Shown here piece by piece: positions 1-12,769 of a DNA stretch of 64,000 nucleotides. Origin of the DNA: Epiperipatus broadwayi. Lineage: Eukaryota; Onychophora; Udeonychophora; Euonychophora; Peripatidae. Each line of letters begins with the position of its first letter. Position 1 is the first letter of the stretch. The position numbers and the translations under genes are program-made. The stretch spans positions 7,408,411 through 7,472,410 of the forward strand of contig JAQFVV010000013.1 of assembly GCA_028023455.1 (NCBI GenBank), given 5' to 3'. A model generated the notes under the pieces. It did no database searches, was not told the DNA's origin, and saw nothing but the letters and a program-made list of their open reading frames with translations.

Positions 1-1
1 A

Positions 2-592
2 GTTGGTCATATATCTGCTATATGTGTTACTGGGAATTGTGTAAAATGTAATAAGTTTGATAGAAGCAATCATTTGTGTGGAACTAATAACGTTAAGACA
101 TGGGTAGACATAGTTGATAGTAATATTAACAAAAATATTGATAATGATTTTTGTGATGGTGATGACATTGATGTGAGTCCCAGCCAATCTTCTGAGCCTG
201 CTGAAGTATCATCTTAAGTAAATAGTTTGTCTCAAAAAGTTGATGAGTCTGTTTGTCTCAGTGATATTGGGTGTATTAATAACAATATAAATTCTGATAT
301 AAATTTTGGTGAAGGAATATAGATCAATAATGATTCTGTTACTGATTGTGTTTATAACAATACTGATTCTGGAATTAATACAGAAGAAGGAGTTGACAGA
401 AATACCAATATTATAGTGAATAACCTTACGATGCTAGATCAGTTGGGTAGTAATTCTGAGTTTAATATCAAAATTGTTTATCACAATGATACAAATGAAA
501 TGATGAATGAAACTATAAGTGATATATTTGTGGTTAAAGTGTCAAATTATTCCAATAATTATGAACAAATCCCTCAGTATACTAACTCTTAA
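2..592 (+). pseudogene. LINE ORF1 C-terminal part with CCHC-like knuckle
   Basis: The frame starting at base 2 reads a Cys/His cluster in its first 27 codons (GHISAIC, then CVKC, H and C), as in the nucleic-acid-binding zinc knuckles of LINE ORF1 or gag-like proteins. An Asp/Asn-rich tail follows. The frame is broken by TAA at 215-217 and TAG at 320-322, but otherwise stays open until TAA at 590-592. That last stop lies 32 bp inside the endonuclease ORF, so the two ORFs overlapped in the parent element. ORF1 normally binds the element RNA in the ribonucleoprotein particle. The N-terminal part is outside the window. Confidence 0.6.
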
Positions 593-1343
593 TATTAGAG
601 GATTAAATAGCCCAGGTAAAGTTGATAAAATTGTTGACTATTTATCTAAAGAAAAATATGAAATAGTAATTTTAACTGAGACTAAAATTAACCATAATAC
701 ACTTGGTTATATAATTGATAAATTATCTCAACAGAATATTTTGCTTTTTAAACCTAATGATAGACCTGTTCAAGGCACAGTTGTTTTAATATATATGCAT
801 TCAGAAATTGAAAAAATTCAGTTATTGTCTTTCCAAACAAACTATATTGTGCTTTCCTTTATTTATCAGGCAGTCTTGCATTATCTGATTGCTGTATACT
901 CTGCAGATAAGGGTAATGATATTGTAAATATAATCCATAATGTTCAAAATAAGTTCTTACAAAAACCAGGTATTATAATTCTGGGTGGTGACCTTAATTG
1001 TATATTCTGATCTCTTCCTATTGCATTACAAAATAAAATGAAAAAAATTTCACTATACTCATTGCATGAAAGATATCCAGATAACGCATATACTTTCTTT
1101 AATAGCAGATTCTCATCTCTTATAGACCTTTTCTTTGTGTCTTGGCATAAGCTAAATGAGTCAACTATTGATACATCTCTGGTTGGTTTTTCAGATCACC
1201 TCTGTGTAAAGTTAGTTCTTTATAACTATTATCAAATCAATAATCAATATAGATTTTCTATTAGGAGAAACTTTAGAGATGGTGTTTTGTTCTCGATTGA
1301 CCAATTATCAGTTATATTGACTGTCATTAATTATTATACATAA
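561..1343 (+). pseudogene. LINE ORF2 N-terminal AP-like endonuclease domain
   Basis: From ATG 561 the product opens with ILTLNIRGLNS, continues with an ILTETKI segment and GGDLN, and ends its domain with FSDH. These are the Asn, Glu, Asp-Asn and Asp-His landmarks of exonuclease-endonuclease-phosphatase endonucleases that nick target DNA for LINE retrotransposition. TGA at 1008-1010 interrupts the frame after GGDLNCIF. The same frame resumes immediately and carries the SDH motif, so this is one domain with a nonsense mutation. A second stop at 1341-1343 ends the stretch. The ATG overlaps the end of ORF1 in another frame. The codon and base composition is as AT-rich as the surroundings. Confidence 0.75.
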
Positions 1344-1433
1344 TGTTCAGGCCTACCACCCTGTATTTATTGGTTTAAAATTAAAAAAGAGCTCTCTAGA
1401 ATATGTTATAAGAATGCACAGAATATTTTATCA

Positions 1434-3614
1434 ATGAATCAAATGAAAAATAGAATCTCTGAAATTCAGAGAGTCTTACACAATGTTAACAACCTCAGAC
1501 CTAATCATCAATTGATAAATAGTTTACAAGATGAATACAACAGCTTATGTCAACTTATGCATCAAGATGCTCATACAATATGGCTCAGGAAATTAATTCC
1601 TAACTTGAGTAAATTATCAAAGCCCATGATAAACTATGCTAAATTATATATCCTCCACTCTAGGGGTATTGCCAGTATTACCAAGGGTGATGATAGCATT
1701 ACCTTTAGAATCTATATTGATAATTACATATTTAAAAATTTAAAAATGAAATTTGGCGTAAGTACAGGTTTCATTGATCAATACGATAGTATCACTACTG
1801 GGGAACAGAAAGAGTATATTTCAAATCAGGATATTCAAGATGAAATTAATATCCTCAAGGTACAATCAATTATGGCAAATGACACAATCCCAGACTGTTT
1901 ATAAACAACTTGACTATGCCCTCAGATTTGCAATGTGGAGATTTTTTAATCACTTGTGTTATGAGAGAATTGAGTGGCCCTTTATTAGCAACAGAGTAAT
2001 TTTTAGCCTTAAAAAAGACAAATTAGTGCAAAGTCCAACAATTGATGAACTGAGACATATTTCTGTAGAAGATATTGATTCGAAGATTCTGTCTAGAATC
2101 CTCTTGAAAAAATTACATCACCTTATCAATACTAGAAATATCTTCTGCTCACAATGCCATTAATGGTAGATGTGCAGTAAATGCTGATTAAAAATCCATG
2201 AGGCTCATAAATATGCAAGGGATTTAAACTTAACCCAATATTATGCTATCCAAATAGTTTTTAGGGCTGCTTTTGATCTGGTCCAATTGCCATATTTAAT
2301 TCAGTCCCTCTGTCTTTTAATCCCAGATCATATATGGTTGGTAAATGCAGTTGAAAACTATATTAAAAATAGTAGAATCTCTCTTAAACATTTTATGAGA
2401 AGATCAGGATTTTTTTATCCCTAAGAGGAGTATTCCACAGGGTTCTACCCTTGTGGCTCTTCTGATTGCAGTTTATATAGACCCTGTTGTTTGTAAGACT
2501 GAGAATCTTGTTCCTGGACTTTGTCTTCCACACTTGGGATTTCAGGTAGCTGTCACAGCATTCATTGATGATATAATAGTATTTCAAAACAGCTATAATA
2601 TCCCAAGTTGTGATGAATATATTAGAAAATTTTCAGGCTGAAACTGGCTCAATTATTCAATCAATAAAGTCTGCAGCCTGGCAGTTAGCTACAGGTAAAA
2701 AAATGTCATCTGGGTTTATGGCACTCCTGTCTGCTTTCTTGGGAATATCATTATATATGTCCAAGACTAAAATGAATACTTACTTGAATAAATTAATTAC
2801 TACAAAAATTGAAAATAAAAATAAGTAATTTTTCATCACTTAAATTATATGAAATTACAAGAGCATTAATTTTTAATTCCATTGTTTCAGGGATTTTGGC
2901 ATACTATGCACCCTGGGTAACCCTACATAACAAAACAATACTCAGAATAAACCAGATTGCAAAGAAATATGTCTGGGGTAGAGCTTCAAGATGGATCTCA
3001 ATATCAACCTTGCAAATGCCAAAAGAAAAAGGATGTCTTGGTCTCATTGATCCAGAGCTATATGTATCTTACATCAAGGCAAGTACATTTATTAACTTAA
3101 TTAAAAGTCAATTTCTTGGGTCTTCAGTTGATCCTGCTGGTGCCTTTAATGAAATAGAATGTAAAGAAAGATCTTTTATAGCTGACTTGCTATGAATGTG
3201 CCCAGTTTGGAAGGTATTAAATATAAAGACTTAATGAATCATTTTAAAAGTCATGGCAATGCATGGTCGGATATATCAAAGAAAAATGTGTTGAAAAAGT
3301 TCCATTCTGTATATGCACCCCAATCCTATTTGAAATTTGTTTTCAAACTAGTGAATGGCTTCTTTCCAATAACTAAGGTTCTAAATGAAAGACTACATAT
3401 GAATTTAGATCTAGTCTGTTTGCTGTGCAAATCTGGTGATGAGACTTTTCAGCATCTATTCGAAGAATGTTCAGCATTTAAGCAGATAAGAGCTAAAGTG
3501 TTTCATATGCCAATCATAAACTTAAAACTTCTACTTAGTCAATACATTGAGAAATTTAACCCTCACAATGCAATGGTGACTGTGCATACCCTTAAGACAA
3601 TATGGTATATATGA
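1434..3614 (+). pseudogene. LINE ORF2 reverse transcriptase and C-terminal zinc-finger region, frameshifted
   Basis: The reverse transcriptase is spread over several frames. A connector region at 1434-1904 continues the endonuclease frame. A frame change near 1880 leads to a palm/finger segment with VIFSLKKDK and ILSRILLKKL. A D-containing motif A relic (FRAAFDLV) lies near 2270. An IPQGSTL motif B precedes FIDDIIVF at 2561-2584, the catalytic aspartate pair of the family. The downstream frames at 2809-3195 and 3192-3614 carry a Trp/Leu-rich conserved region and a CLLC...H...C zinc-finger-like segment typical of LINE C-termini. At least three frame changes and several stops make the gene non-functional. 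Confidence 0.75.
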
Positions 3615-4090
3615 TGTACTATGATATTTGATAACAAGAAATTCAACTGGCTGAGAAAACTCTATAGTGATTGGGGAACTTATTTCAATCAATGTCTGAG
3701 ATACTTGCCAAGGAAGACAATGAATCAAATCTGAGATGGTCCTGGATTAACTCTAAGTGAGATTATCAGAAAAACATTTGTCTTGAATAAAAGTTTAATT
3801 CTTATGGGTGGCTTACTCCTTGGGCTAATCAATCAATTTGTTACATGCTTTGCTCATTTGAGTTGCATGTCTTAGAGTCTCCTTCTATTACAGTGATACA
3901 AGTCAATCTTCTTGAGTTGAAGATAACTAGTTAATTGCCTGTTGACTTTTTGCTTTAATAGTGGAATATATCAAATTCTTTGGGTTTTGGTATACAAAAC
4001 TGTAACATATTTATCTTTTGTTTAATTACTTGTATAAATTGTAAATAGTTATTGTGTTAATAAAGGTTTTTTATTTAAAAATAAATAAAT

Positions 4091-4892
4091 CACTGAAATA
4101 CAGTAACTATTTTGGAAAGAATGCTTAGAAATTATTTCCATATATTATACTTTCTAAATAAGACTGCTTTAAATAAGTTTGTGTATCTGTGCTCAAATAA
4201 AAGTAAATTAAAACCACATAAACTTAAGAGTATATTGACGTAGACTTAATAATATTTTTGTAATGTAATTTTCACTACCACTCTCACTGTAGGTAGGAAC
4301 TGATCTCTATCTGATTTTAACACCTTCACTACTGAAATAGTATTCTTTAAGTAAATAATCTCTAGTCTAATGAATGTTTAATAAAAATTGTTAATATAAA
4401 TTGATGTAGAATTTGTAAATCATATTCATGGATAGATTTGATATTTAATTATACTCTACTCAAATAGTTAAAGATTATTGGAAATTGGAAAACATACAAG
4501 TATTTTATCAGTTTTTATAATGAGATCTAATATTTTAATCAAATGTTTAATTATCAAATATCAAAAAAATTAATTAATCAGTAAAAAATAAACCAAAAGT
4601 ATTCTTGAGAGATTTACATTATTTTAGACAATGGATCCAATAAAAGGTGATTTTAATAAGCAAGTAAAAAATTTTAATCACCTGGAATAATGAAGCAGCT
4701 TACTTAGAAGAAGGAAAGATTAGCTTAATATTAAGTTCATCCCCACTAAAGGTACATAAAGAATCTAGATCACTAGCAAGTCTATCTGTCTACATAATAA
4801 TTTAAGTGTGTGTTAGGGCTAAATCAGTAAAATCTCATATAAAGTTAATAGTACCATATGAAGTCAATTATAATAAACCAAAACTCTTCATA
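4091..4892. other. AT-rich stretch with no recognised feature
   Basis: No ORF of note and no clear repeat structure, only short A- and T-runs. It follows the LINE 3' tail. Confidence 0.5.
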
Positions 4893-5028
4893 CAGTAGTG
4901 CCACCCAGTGCAAGCCAGAGTGAAAACTAGTGTGGAGATGTTGGATGAGTAGGTACTAAATAGGGATTTTATGTGTAAACCTTCTTGTATCCATTGATTA
5001 CTCTGACTTGCATTGGGTGGCACTACTG
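4893..5028. mobile_element. MITE-like short inverted-repeat element
   Basis: A 136-bp unit whose first 29 bases (starting CAGTAGTGCCACCCA) are repeated in inverted orientation at its other end with two mismatches. The interior has no coding capacity. A second, more diverged copy lies at 5290-5447 and shares the middle and right end. Terminal inverted repeats, small size and repetition fit a non-autonomous DNA transposon. No convincing target duplication could be chosen, so the superfamily is unknown. Confidence 0.55.
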
Positions 5029-5289
5029 TGTGGAGAGTATTGCCTCTGTCATAATAACTTATGTAAGCATAGGGAATGATCATCATGTGATAATTAGTTG
5101 TTTAATACCAATCATGCAAATGGGATGATGATAATCAAATGATAGATGCTGAACTGGGTTCAGATATATGATTATACAAGTGAATGAGGATTAAAAACAT
5201 TATTGTTTCCTATATTGGACTCATAGCTTTATAGTTAACTAAAAACATAAAAGATGGTTGCTAGAGGGTTTCATTGGGTCCTAAGATCC

Positions 5290-5447
5290 AGGTGCAGTGC
5301 TCTCAAATCCAAGGTTCCTCACTGAGGCCATAAACTAGAAACTACTCTGGGAATGTTAGATGAGTAGGCACTAGATAGACATTTTAGACATAAATCTTTT
5401 TGCATCCATTAATTACTCCAGCTAACACTGGGTGGTACTGCAGTATG
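5290..5447. mobile_element. Second, diverged copy of the 4893 inverted-repeat element
   Basis: The middle part (from AATGTTAGATGAGTAGGC, about 5351) and the right end (GGGTGGTACTGCAGTATGG) match the element at 4893-5028 with scattered substitutions. The left terminal repeat is poorly preserved. The copies are in direct orientation about 400 bp apart. Confidence 0.45.
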
Positions 5448-5470
5448 GTAAGTTAATTATATGTATGTCT

Positions 5471-5493
5471 TATATATATATATATATATATAT
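5471..5493. repeat. TA microsatellite
   Basis: An uninterrupted alternating TA tract directly before TGTGACAG at 5494, an LTR-like start. A second TA tract at 7584-7603 mirrors it on the other side of the candidate insertion. Confidence 0.9.
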
Positions 5494-7583
5494 TGTGACA
5501 GTCAGATGATGTGTGTAGATTTAACCCAGTTCGAATACTAGGCGAAAGTACCTCAAGGCCAACCATACGCGAGATATAAATCAAGAATACATATGACCTC
5601 TGCCCATTCGCCTGTTCTCGAGGCCTGATCACAAACAAACAACACCATCTGAGCCATGCATAAATTATTTTTCAACCGGCCACAAAGCTTAGCAACAGCG
5701 GTAGAGACATGGACGGGAAATCCTAAAGAGCTAAAAGCTAAATGTGTAAAGTACATAAAAAGATGTGTTGGTGTTTGCGTTTTGCGTGCCTGGATCATTG
5801 AAAAATAAAAATAAAGCATTTAATATAACTAAGAAACTCAAGTTTTGATGATTAAATAATGTTTAATTAATGGCTTTAAAATATGAATAAGGCTTTAATG
5901 GGCCTCCGCTATTCCCCTAAATTACTGCAACAAACTAATTAGACAATAAAAAGAAAACAAGTTAATAGGTTTGCGGTCAAATTCTTTTCTTCCCAATTTT
6001 ATTAAAAAAATTTCCAACTCGATCTTCTCGATAAAGTACGATGGATAATAAAAACCTTTCGCAAAGCATTTCTTATGGCTTTGCGCTAAAAATCGTGTTT
6101 AAAATTGACTTAGAACGTATATAGCTAAATCCAATATACGCGATAAGCTAATGGCAGACAAAAAGAGGTGTTATCAAAGAGATCAAGTTGGCACACAAAA
6201 GAAACTGACTTGGATTTAATTAACAACATAAATAAAATTGGAAAGAGATTTCAAATGACAAAAAGTTAACTATTAAATTTAACCGCAACGAAATACTAAA
6301 TATTTACAATGGTTAGTAAGGAAGAATAGCGAAGGTAAAAAGGTTACATATAGCTAGATGATCCCAAAATATATTTAAGGTTAATTCGTAAAAGGTTTAC
6401 ATAGCAAAGACATATATTTCAATACAATAATAAAACAATATGAATCAAAAGTAGCATATGAGATAGTTTAATATAGTAGATACGATACCGTCCTTTTTCC
6501 GTGATGTTCCCTACGGCGTCCGTGGCTTGATCCGGCCGACGATAGGTGTTTGTCCGGACAATGAAAATATGAAGTATGGCTTCCATAAAAAGTTCTCCAG
6601 ACACGGCATAAAGTTCATATGGTTATTGATTGGATGTTAAGGCATTTTTGGATGGTATTTAGGAACCTCGGCGATAGGCAAAGCTATGATTTGCCTAGCC
6701 AAGCATATCCATTTTCCTCAAAATACGATTGGTTTTAACTGGAGCAGGTTCCAACTTCTCCATTGTTTGAAAATGACAGCTGTATATATCTTTATTTGAA
6801 GCACAAGCTAAATGTGAAGCAAAATCTGACGGATTTCTCCCAAGAGAAATCTGAATGCACTTTCCAGAACGCTTGGAAATAAAACAGCAAGAAAAATCTT
6901 AATAAATCGCCTTCACAAGCAAAATCAGAATCAAATGACTCCTTCAAAAAGAAAAGTCTGAATAATTATCTCTTTTGTTCTCCCTACTATTTATACTTTC
7001 TCTGGCAGCTACCTTCCATTGTTTGTATGATCTGAGATCTTGATAAGCCTCCCCATGCTCCTTTGTTTCAAAGCAACACGTTCTAAAAATAACTTCAATT
7101 TTTTACTCCAACTTTCTTACTTTAAAGTTGGAATTCTATTAATTAAAAAGCAAGAAAGAAAATGCCATCTTTAATTAGACTTGAACGGCTCACTAATTAC
7201 AATATACATTCTTTCAGAAATGTTGGTGGGCTTATCTCAAAATCAAATCATACTAAATATTTTAATAAAATTTGAACAACAATATATTATTATTTTACAA
7301 TAGAATAAGCATTTTATTTCAGCAGAATCTTGCATTAACTCATATATATACGCTAGATGTATATATATGTTTGATTAACAGGTTAAGCAATTTTTATCAA
7401 TAGAATGAAATTTATTTAAAATAAAATATTTAACTGCAATACACATTTAATAAGCATAATTATTTTTAACTTTAATGCAAAACCCTGCTGATATTGAACT
7501 ATAAACTTAATTTAGGTCTACAATACTAATTAAGTTTATAGGAAGATGTGAAGCATGGATCGGACTTCAGATCCATTGCTTCA
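5494..7583 (+). mobile_element. Candidate LTR-type insertion (solo LTR or fragment) in a TA array
   Basis: The segment starts TGTGACAGTCAG right after a TA tract and ends in ...CATTGCTTCA right before another TA tract, giving a TG...CA unit bounded by the same dinucleotide repeat. Near the start there is a GATTTAACCCAGTTCGAA stretch. Related wording (TGTRAC, then a TTCAAACCC or TTTAAACCC string) also occurs at the starts at 9130 and, on the minus strand, 13007. The interior is more GC-rich in places and contains no recognisable gene. The last 32 bases before the TA tract form a hairpin. No second copy was found in the window, so the assignment rests on termini and context only. Confidence 0.35.

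Positions 7584-7603
<20 letters not shown>
7584..7603. repeat. TA microsatellite
   Basis: A short TA tract followed by TTG repeats. It is the right border of the 5494 candidate insertion. Confidence 0.85.
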
Positions 7604-7616
<13 letters not shown>

Positions 7617-8020
7617 TTACTGGTTACTAAACCTAGTAACTAATATTTTAATGTTGTAGTTATTTTACTCGTTTTTGAAGTAAAACTATATTTCATTTAA
7701 TTTGTGCTTTAATTCTCTTGTTTTATATATATATGATGGTTTACTCCTATTGCATATGACCACAACTGCGTAACTACTAGAAGTTCAGTTTAATTAAATA
7801 TGCCATAATACTTATATCTTCAATTATTAATTAAGAAAAAATAAATTGAAATTTATTGTTTACATTTGCTTGAGACAAATAATTCTCAGCAAAATTTAAA
7901 TGCAATCGTATGTTATTAATTAAAAAAATTAAATTTATATACATAACCAAACAAATTAATTCACTACAATCTTCAATTGCACTTGTAATCTCACAAGCTA
8001 TTGAATTAATGAAAACAACT

Positions 8021-8093
8021 CTCTCTCTCTCTCCCTCTCTCTCTCTCTCTCTCCCTCCCTCCCTCTCTCTCTCCCTCTCTCTCTCTCCCCTCC

Positions 8094-8136
<43 letters not shown>
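8021..8136. repeat. CT-rich microsatellite
   Basis: Mostly CT dinucleotides with CCCT interruptions, about 115 bp. The long Ser/Leu ORF that runs through it is a by-product of the repeat. Confidence 0.95.
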
Positions 8137-8137
<1 letters not shown>

Positions 8138-9129
8138 ATATATTTCTTCGAGATTTAAAGATTTGAATCTCCCCGACAGCAACGATAATCTGACATTTCA
8201 ACATACATATATATAATGAAATACGTCAGTCTATTATTTTTTACTAAATCAATAGTTTAATTATGAAGGGCAATGCGTAAATATTGTGAATTTTACTGAT
8301 TACACACTTCCTTCCTTGTTATATTTATTCGTTACTTATGTATTCCTTAAAATAAGATCCGTAGTATAACGTGGCCAAAAATAATCTCCATTCATTGTGA
8401 GATCTTTACAAATTACACTAAAAGTTTAATATTATATACATGTATATTCAATTATGAACAAATTCAAGCTTTAAAACTGAACCTGAATATCATTTCCAGT
8501 GGGGAGATTCAGGGATTTAAATCTTTAACTTATATAATAATTGGGAGGTTTTTTTTTCAAAAATATTTATACATAAATCAGACTCTTACCTTTTTTACTA
8601 AGCTGATAATTCAAATATGCTATGTATTAATCTAATTGGTCACATACTTATCTCTGGAATAAATTCTACAATATTTAAAATATTAATATATAAAACTAAA
8701 TCATAGATATAGTCACTTTGACATGTCTGCTATCTTTGGTAACATTTTACAGTTCAAAATATACAATATGTCTGTTTGTTTTTAATTATAAGTGTAAAAT
8801 ACTTCTTAGGATAGCAGACAGCTGTAAGCTAGCTATAATTATTATTTATTTTTATATATTAGTATTTTGATTGTTGTAGAGTTTATTCCACATACTTTTG
8901 TTAAATTATTTTAACAATCAACCCTCGATATCATTTACAACACCTGCACAAAATAGATATGTTTAAAAATGGATACATAGACCTCATGAGATAATGAGTA
9001 TAAAACTATGGCTGTTTAGTCACCATAACACCTGTAGGTAGTTTTTGAACACTGTCTACCATATTAAATTCAAATATGAATTAATTTTCTTGAGAAAATT
9101 TATAAGTAGAACTATATATATATATATAT
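8137..9129. other. AT-rich stretch with no recognised feature
   Basis: No coding signature. It ends in a short TA tract (about 9113-9129) that abuts the LTR-like start at 9130. Confidence 0.45.
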
Positions 9130-10964
9130 TGTAACGGAATAGCGTTACATGGTATTCAAACCCAGGCGTATGGGGGTATATTTAACTATAATCAATGGAC
9201 GAAATAACTGACAGGGACAAAACTTTTATAAAAGCGGTCTTGCTTTAATAATAAGCGAAGAACAGCCGTTTCTAAAAGCCGATCGCAGCTATATAAGAGT
9301 ACCTGTCAGATTTATTGAAAAAAGAGTAAAAATTGTTGTTATTTTATTATTTTGTGTGTGTGTGCTAAGAATAAATCTATAATCCGTCGTTGTAGTTTTT
9401 TTTATTCATTTTTGATTAATTAAAGAAGAATGATTGAACGCAAGTTTAACTTTTATCAAATAATTTAAATTAATTAGCAATATGTTCTGAAATTCCAAGC
9501 AATCTCAGATTAATTTGTACAAACGTAATTAGTAAATGTAAAAGTAGAAATTGAAACAATAGGCAGGATATGTGCTGGTACGCCGAGATAAAACAAGCCA
9601 AAATTAGAAACAGAGGTGTGAGAAAGTGTACATCGCTATTGTACGACTCAGATTTCTGTCCCCAGAGAAACAATACCTAAGAAAAACGGTTAAATTCCAA
9701 ACTAATGTCAACAATCCCAGAAATCTCGGAGTTGAGCTGACACGCGATGGACTTATCAAATAAAGGGACTCACAGGTGCGTGGGATTGATTGGAGGAGAA
9801 AAATTCAAGGTGTGAGGGCGTGAAGGCAAAGATCAAAAAGGCCGAACAGCGTTTTCAGAGACAGTTTGTGCTTTTTTTTGAGAGATTATTAAGAGACTTG
9901 ATTTTATTAGACGTTATGAATCTAACTGCCATGCGTTGCTGAATATAGAATTCGCGGCTTGACCGCCGGACCTCCGCGTCCAGTCCAGCTGATTGCCATC
10001 AAGATGCTCATACCACCGGAGAACCTCATATTAGGACCACGCTCGCTTGGAGACCGCGCAAATCTCCGGAATACATCATTAAAGAATAATCTTCGCTCAG
10101 GATCCCATTACAGTCGTTCTACATTTCACAGGTAGCTATCGTAAAATTTGTTATATTCAATTGTGCACTTAAAGAAATAACTTTTATATCCAGAACTATT
10201 AGAAAGACATTAATCTAAAACAGTATAATTAATATTAATCATTTATGAACAGTTCGAGAAGTTTTTTACCTAATAAATTTGCCGACTGATCAACAGTCTG
10301 AAATAATATGTGCAAAGTAATTTGAAGTTTACCGTTAATTGTCTCGGCTTGCCGATCACATACCTGCGTTAATCATTATTAAACAGATTAAATAATTATT
10401 TATGTAGCTAATTTTTTTTGTTATTTAATTGCTTGGAATTTCAACATAAATTTATATATCGGAATGAATGCTTTAGCGTAAATTTGTTTGTATGGAAATG
10501 AATGTAGTTGATATTTTGGGGGAGGGATTTTATTGATTTTATGCTTATGTCGTGATGTTTTTTTTTTGGCTAAAGTTAAGTTGGATTAATTTGTTCTGTG
10601 GGATGTAGGGCGGGCCTTTCTATGATTATAATAACGGAGGTAGTGTGAAGGGTAATTGTGGCTGTGTTCGTTTCATGTTTCCGACTGGAGCGAGGCACGG
10701 GCATGTTTTGTGATATAATTGAGTGGGCTTATGCACATACGTGGCGGACTCTTCTAAAAGTTCTCCTGGCGCCTATTACTGGGATTCGATTCGAATCTAT
10801 GTATAAAATAAATAAAGCGTACGTGTATAGGTGTTAGAAATTATCGTCACAGAACATCATGTAATCCCCGGATGGAAGAACACAGCGGGTGCCAACAAAA
10901 AAAAGAATCGTCAAGCAAGGAGTAGCAAAGGTAGTGGTGGTTGACACGGTCGTGGGGGGATACA
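9130..10964 (+). mobile_element. Candidate solo LTR in a TA array
   Basis: The 1835-bp unit starts TGTAACGGAATAGCGTTACA, itself a small inverted repeat, directly after a TA tract. It ends ...GGGGGGATACA directly before another TA tract. TGT...ACA ends, a TATATAAG box at 9290-9297 and AATAAA signals near 10805-10815 give the U3-R-U5 order expected of a long terminal repeat. It is visibly more GC-rich than its surroundings. No partner LTR or coding region is present, so a solo LTR left by recombination is the simplest reading. A GTCACA at about 10848-10853 is an alternative right end. Confidence 0.45.
9290..9297 (+). promoter_or_regulatory. TATA-like box in candidate LTR
   Basis: TATATAAG, 160 bp inside the candidate LTR and followed by GC-richer sequence. 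This is a plausible retrotransposon promoter but is not tested. Confidence 0.3.
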
Positions 10965-12506
10965 ATATATATATATCATGTGCATATCTTATATCAGGGT
11001 GTGAGTTCGGAATTTTCCACAGTGGCCACTATTCCATCAGTAAAACAAAACAAAATCTTTCAGAAAAAGTATATTTATGAGCATCAGGTAGCAACCGACC
11101 TCAAGCACCAATCTCACTAATACAGCAAGAATTATATTTTTCCTAATATTCTAAATAATCTTAAAATACCTCTAATCAGGTACCCAAGCCTAGCTATCTC
11201 ACTCTCAAAGCTGGGAGGCAACCTATTGGATGAACGGAGATAAGTGGTCAAATTTGCTAATATGAATGATCTTTTTCTCCTCTTTCTATGTCTCTCAAAC
11301 TAGATTGCATATAATTTAAAATTAGCTGCTTTGACTTCCCCTCCTCTGGGCATTCATTCCATTAATAAGCAATAAAATTTCTTCATCGAACTTAAGATTC
11401 AAGTTTAAAATATAGGATGTATTTAGCTAGTATTGTGAGGTATGTTGACAGGAAAAGAGAAATAGGCAAGCATAAATGATAAACCTTTTCAATAATGTTC
11501 AATAAATGATTATGGTTTCAAAGTAAGTACACAATTTTATTCTTTCTTCTTTTATTAAATTAAATATTCATAAAAAAAAAAAATATATATAATTCACATA
11601 AAAGAAAAACCAAAATTTATTAAATATAATAGATCATATAAATATGAAGTGAATGTAAAAAAATACAGTTAAACAATAGAGTACAATAAATATTTTAACA
11701 ATGAATAAGCATTTTTGAGGGTAACGATATGCAATTCTAAGTTCAATTAATGCAAAGAAAATTATATTTGCCTTCGGGAACTCAGGACTTTCAAGTTAGT
11801 GGTCCAAAAGAAGATTTTTTTTTTTGTTGAAGATCGGAAAATGTCTGCTGTTGGCCTAAGTCTGGGTCAAGTGTCCATTAAGTGGCATTAACCTGGAAAC
11901 AAAGAATGATGATGACAGTGAGTTTGATCAGTGTCTGAGGTTCATCATTTTTCTCTTTTCCTCTGGATTATTTTGGGCAGTGGATCTGTAAGGTCCTTGA
12001 GGTTCTCATACAGGCAGGCAGTGAACAGAAACACTATATACTTATAGCATGGAATAATAGCCCTACACATATCTAGTTTTTACCCCATCATTAGGAATGT
12101 AGACATTTCCAATAACTTGATAACAAAGAAAAACATTTTATCCACAATTTGGTTATTTCAGTGACTTTCAATAGTTCATTAGATCAATAAAAGCATAGCC
12201 ATAAAAATTAATACAAATATATATATATATAGTTTTTTTTTTCAAAATGTCTTCTGTTCTCTATGGCTCCAACCTTCTAATTATTTTTTTTTTATCTCCC
12301 AAGTCAGTTTATCAGAATTTCTATCTTTTTTTATTTCTCCAGAATGCTTTTAATATTTTTTTATTTTTGGTTTCTTTGTCCATAGTACATTCAATTACGA
12401 TTAATAACAAAGAATTTCCTAGAGGCATATATAGCAAAGTCTTGTCATTACCATCATTAAAATAAGACGTGATAAAACAAAAATGTACATTTAAAACAAG
12501 TAATAA
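10965..12506. other. AT-rich stretch with no recognised feature
   Basis: It begins with a short TA tract at 10965-10976. It has small AT tracts and no family I recognise. Confidence 0.4.
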
Positions 12507-12735
<229 letters not shown>

Positions 12736-12769
12736 TATTTGTGTATAACTGTATCTCTCAATTACTACT

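Larger units (their letters stand above)
1..4090 (+). mobile_element. Decayed non-LTR retrotransposon (LINE), two-ORF type, left end cut by window
   Basis: A LINE that runs into the window from the left. In order it shows the tail of an ORF1 with a zinc-knuckle-like Cys/His cluster, an AP-type endonuclease, a reverse transcriptase with an FIDD catalytic box, and a C-terminal Cys/His segment. It ends in an A-rich tail with AATAAA-like motifs near 4060-4090. This order and the C-terminal sequence style resemble L1/Tx1-type elements, which is family knowledge rather than a search result. Many stop codons and frame changes show that it is inactive. The 5' end lies outside the window, so no target-site duplication can be checked. 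Confidence 0.85.

Noticed and set aside
5520-5545. Box-B-like CAGTTCGAATAC as a tRNA-derived SINE
   Set aside because: No box A at the right distance and no SINE tail; it lies inside the TA-flanked candidate insertion.
7910-8158. Ser/Leu-rich 82-codon ORF
   Set aside because: Its second half is the CT microsatellite and the rest is ordinary AT-rich DNA.
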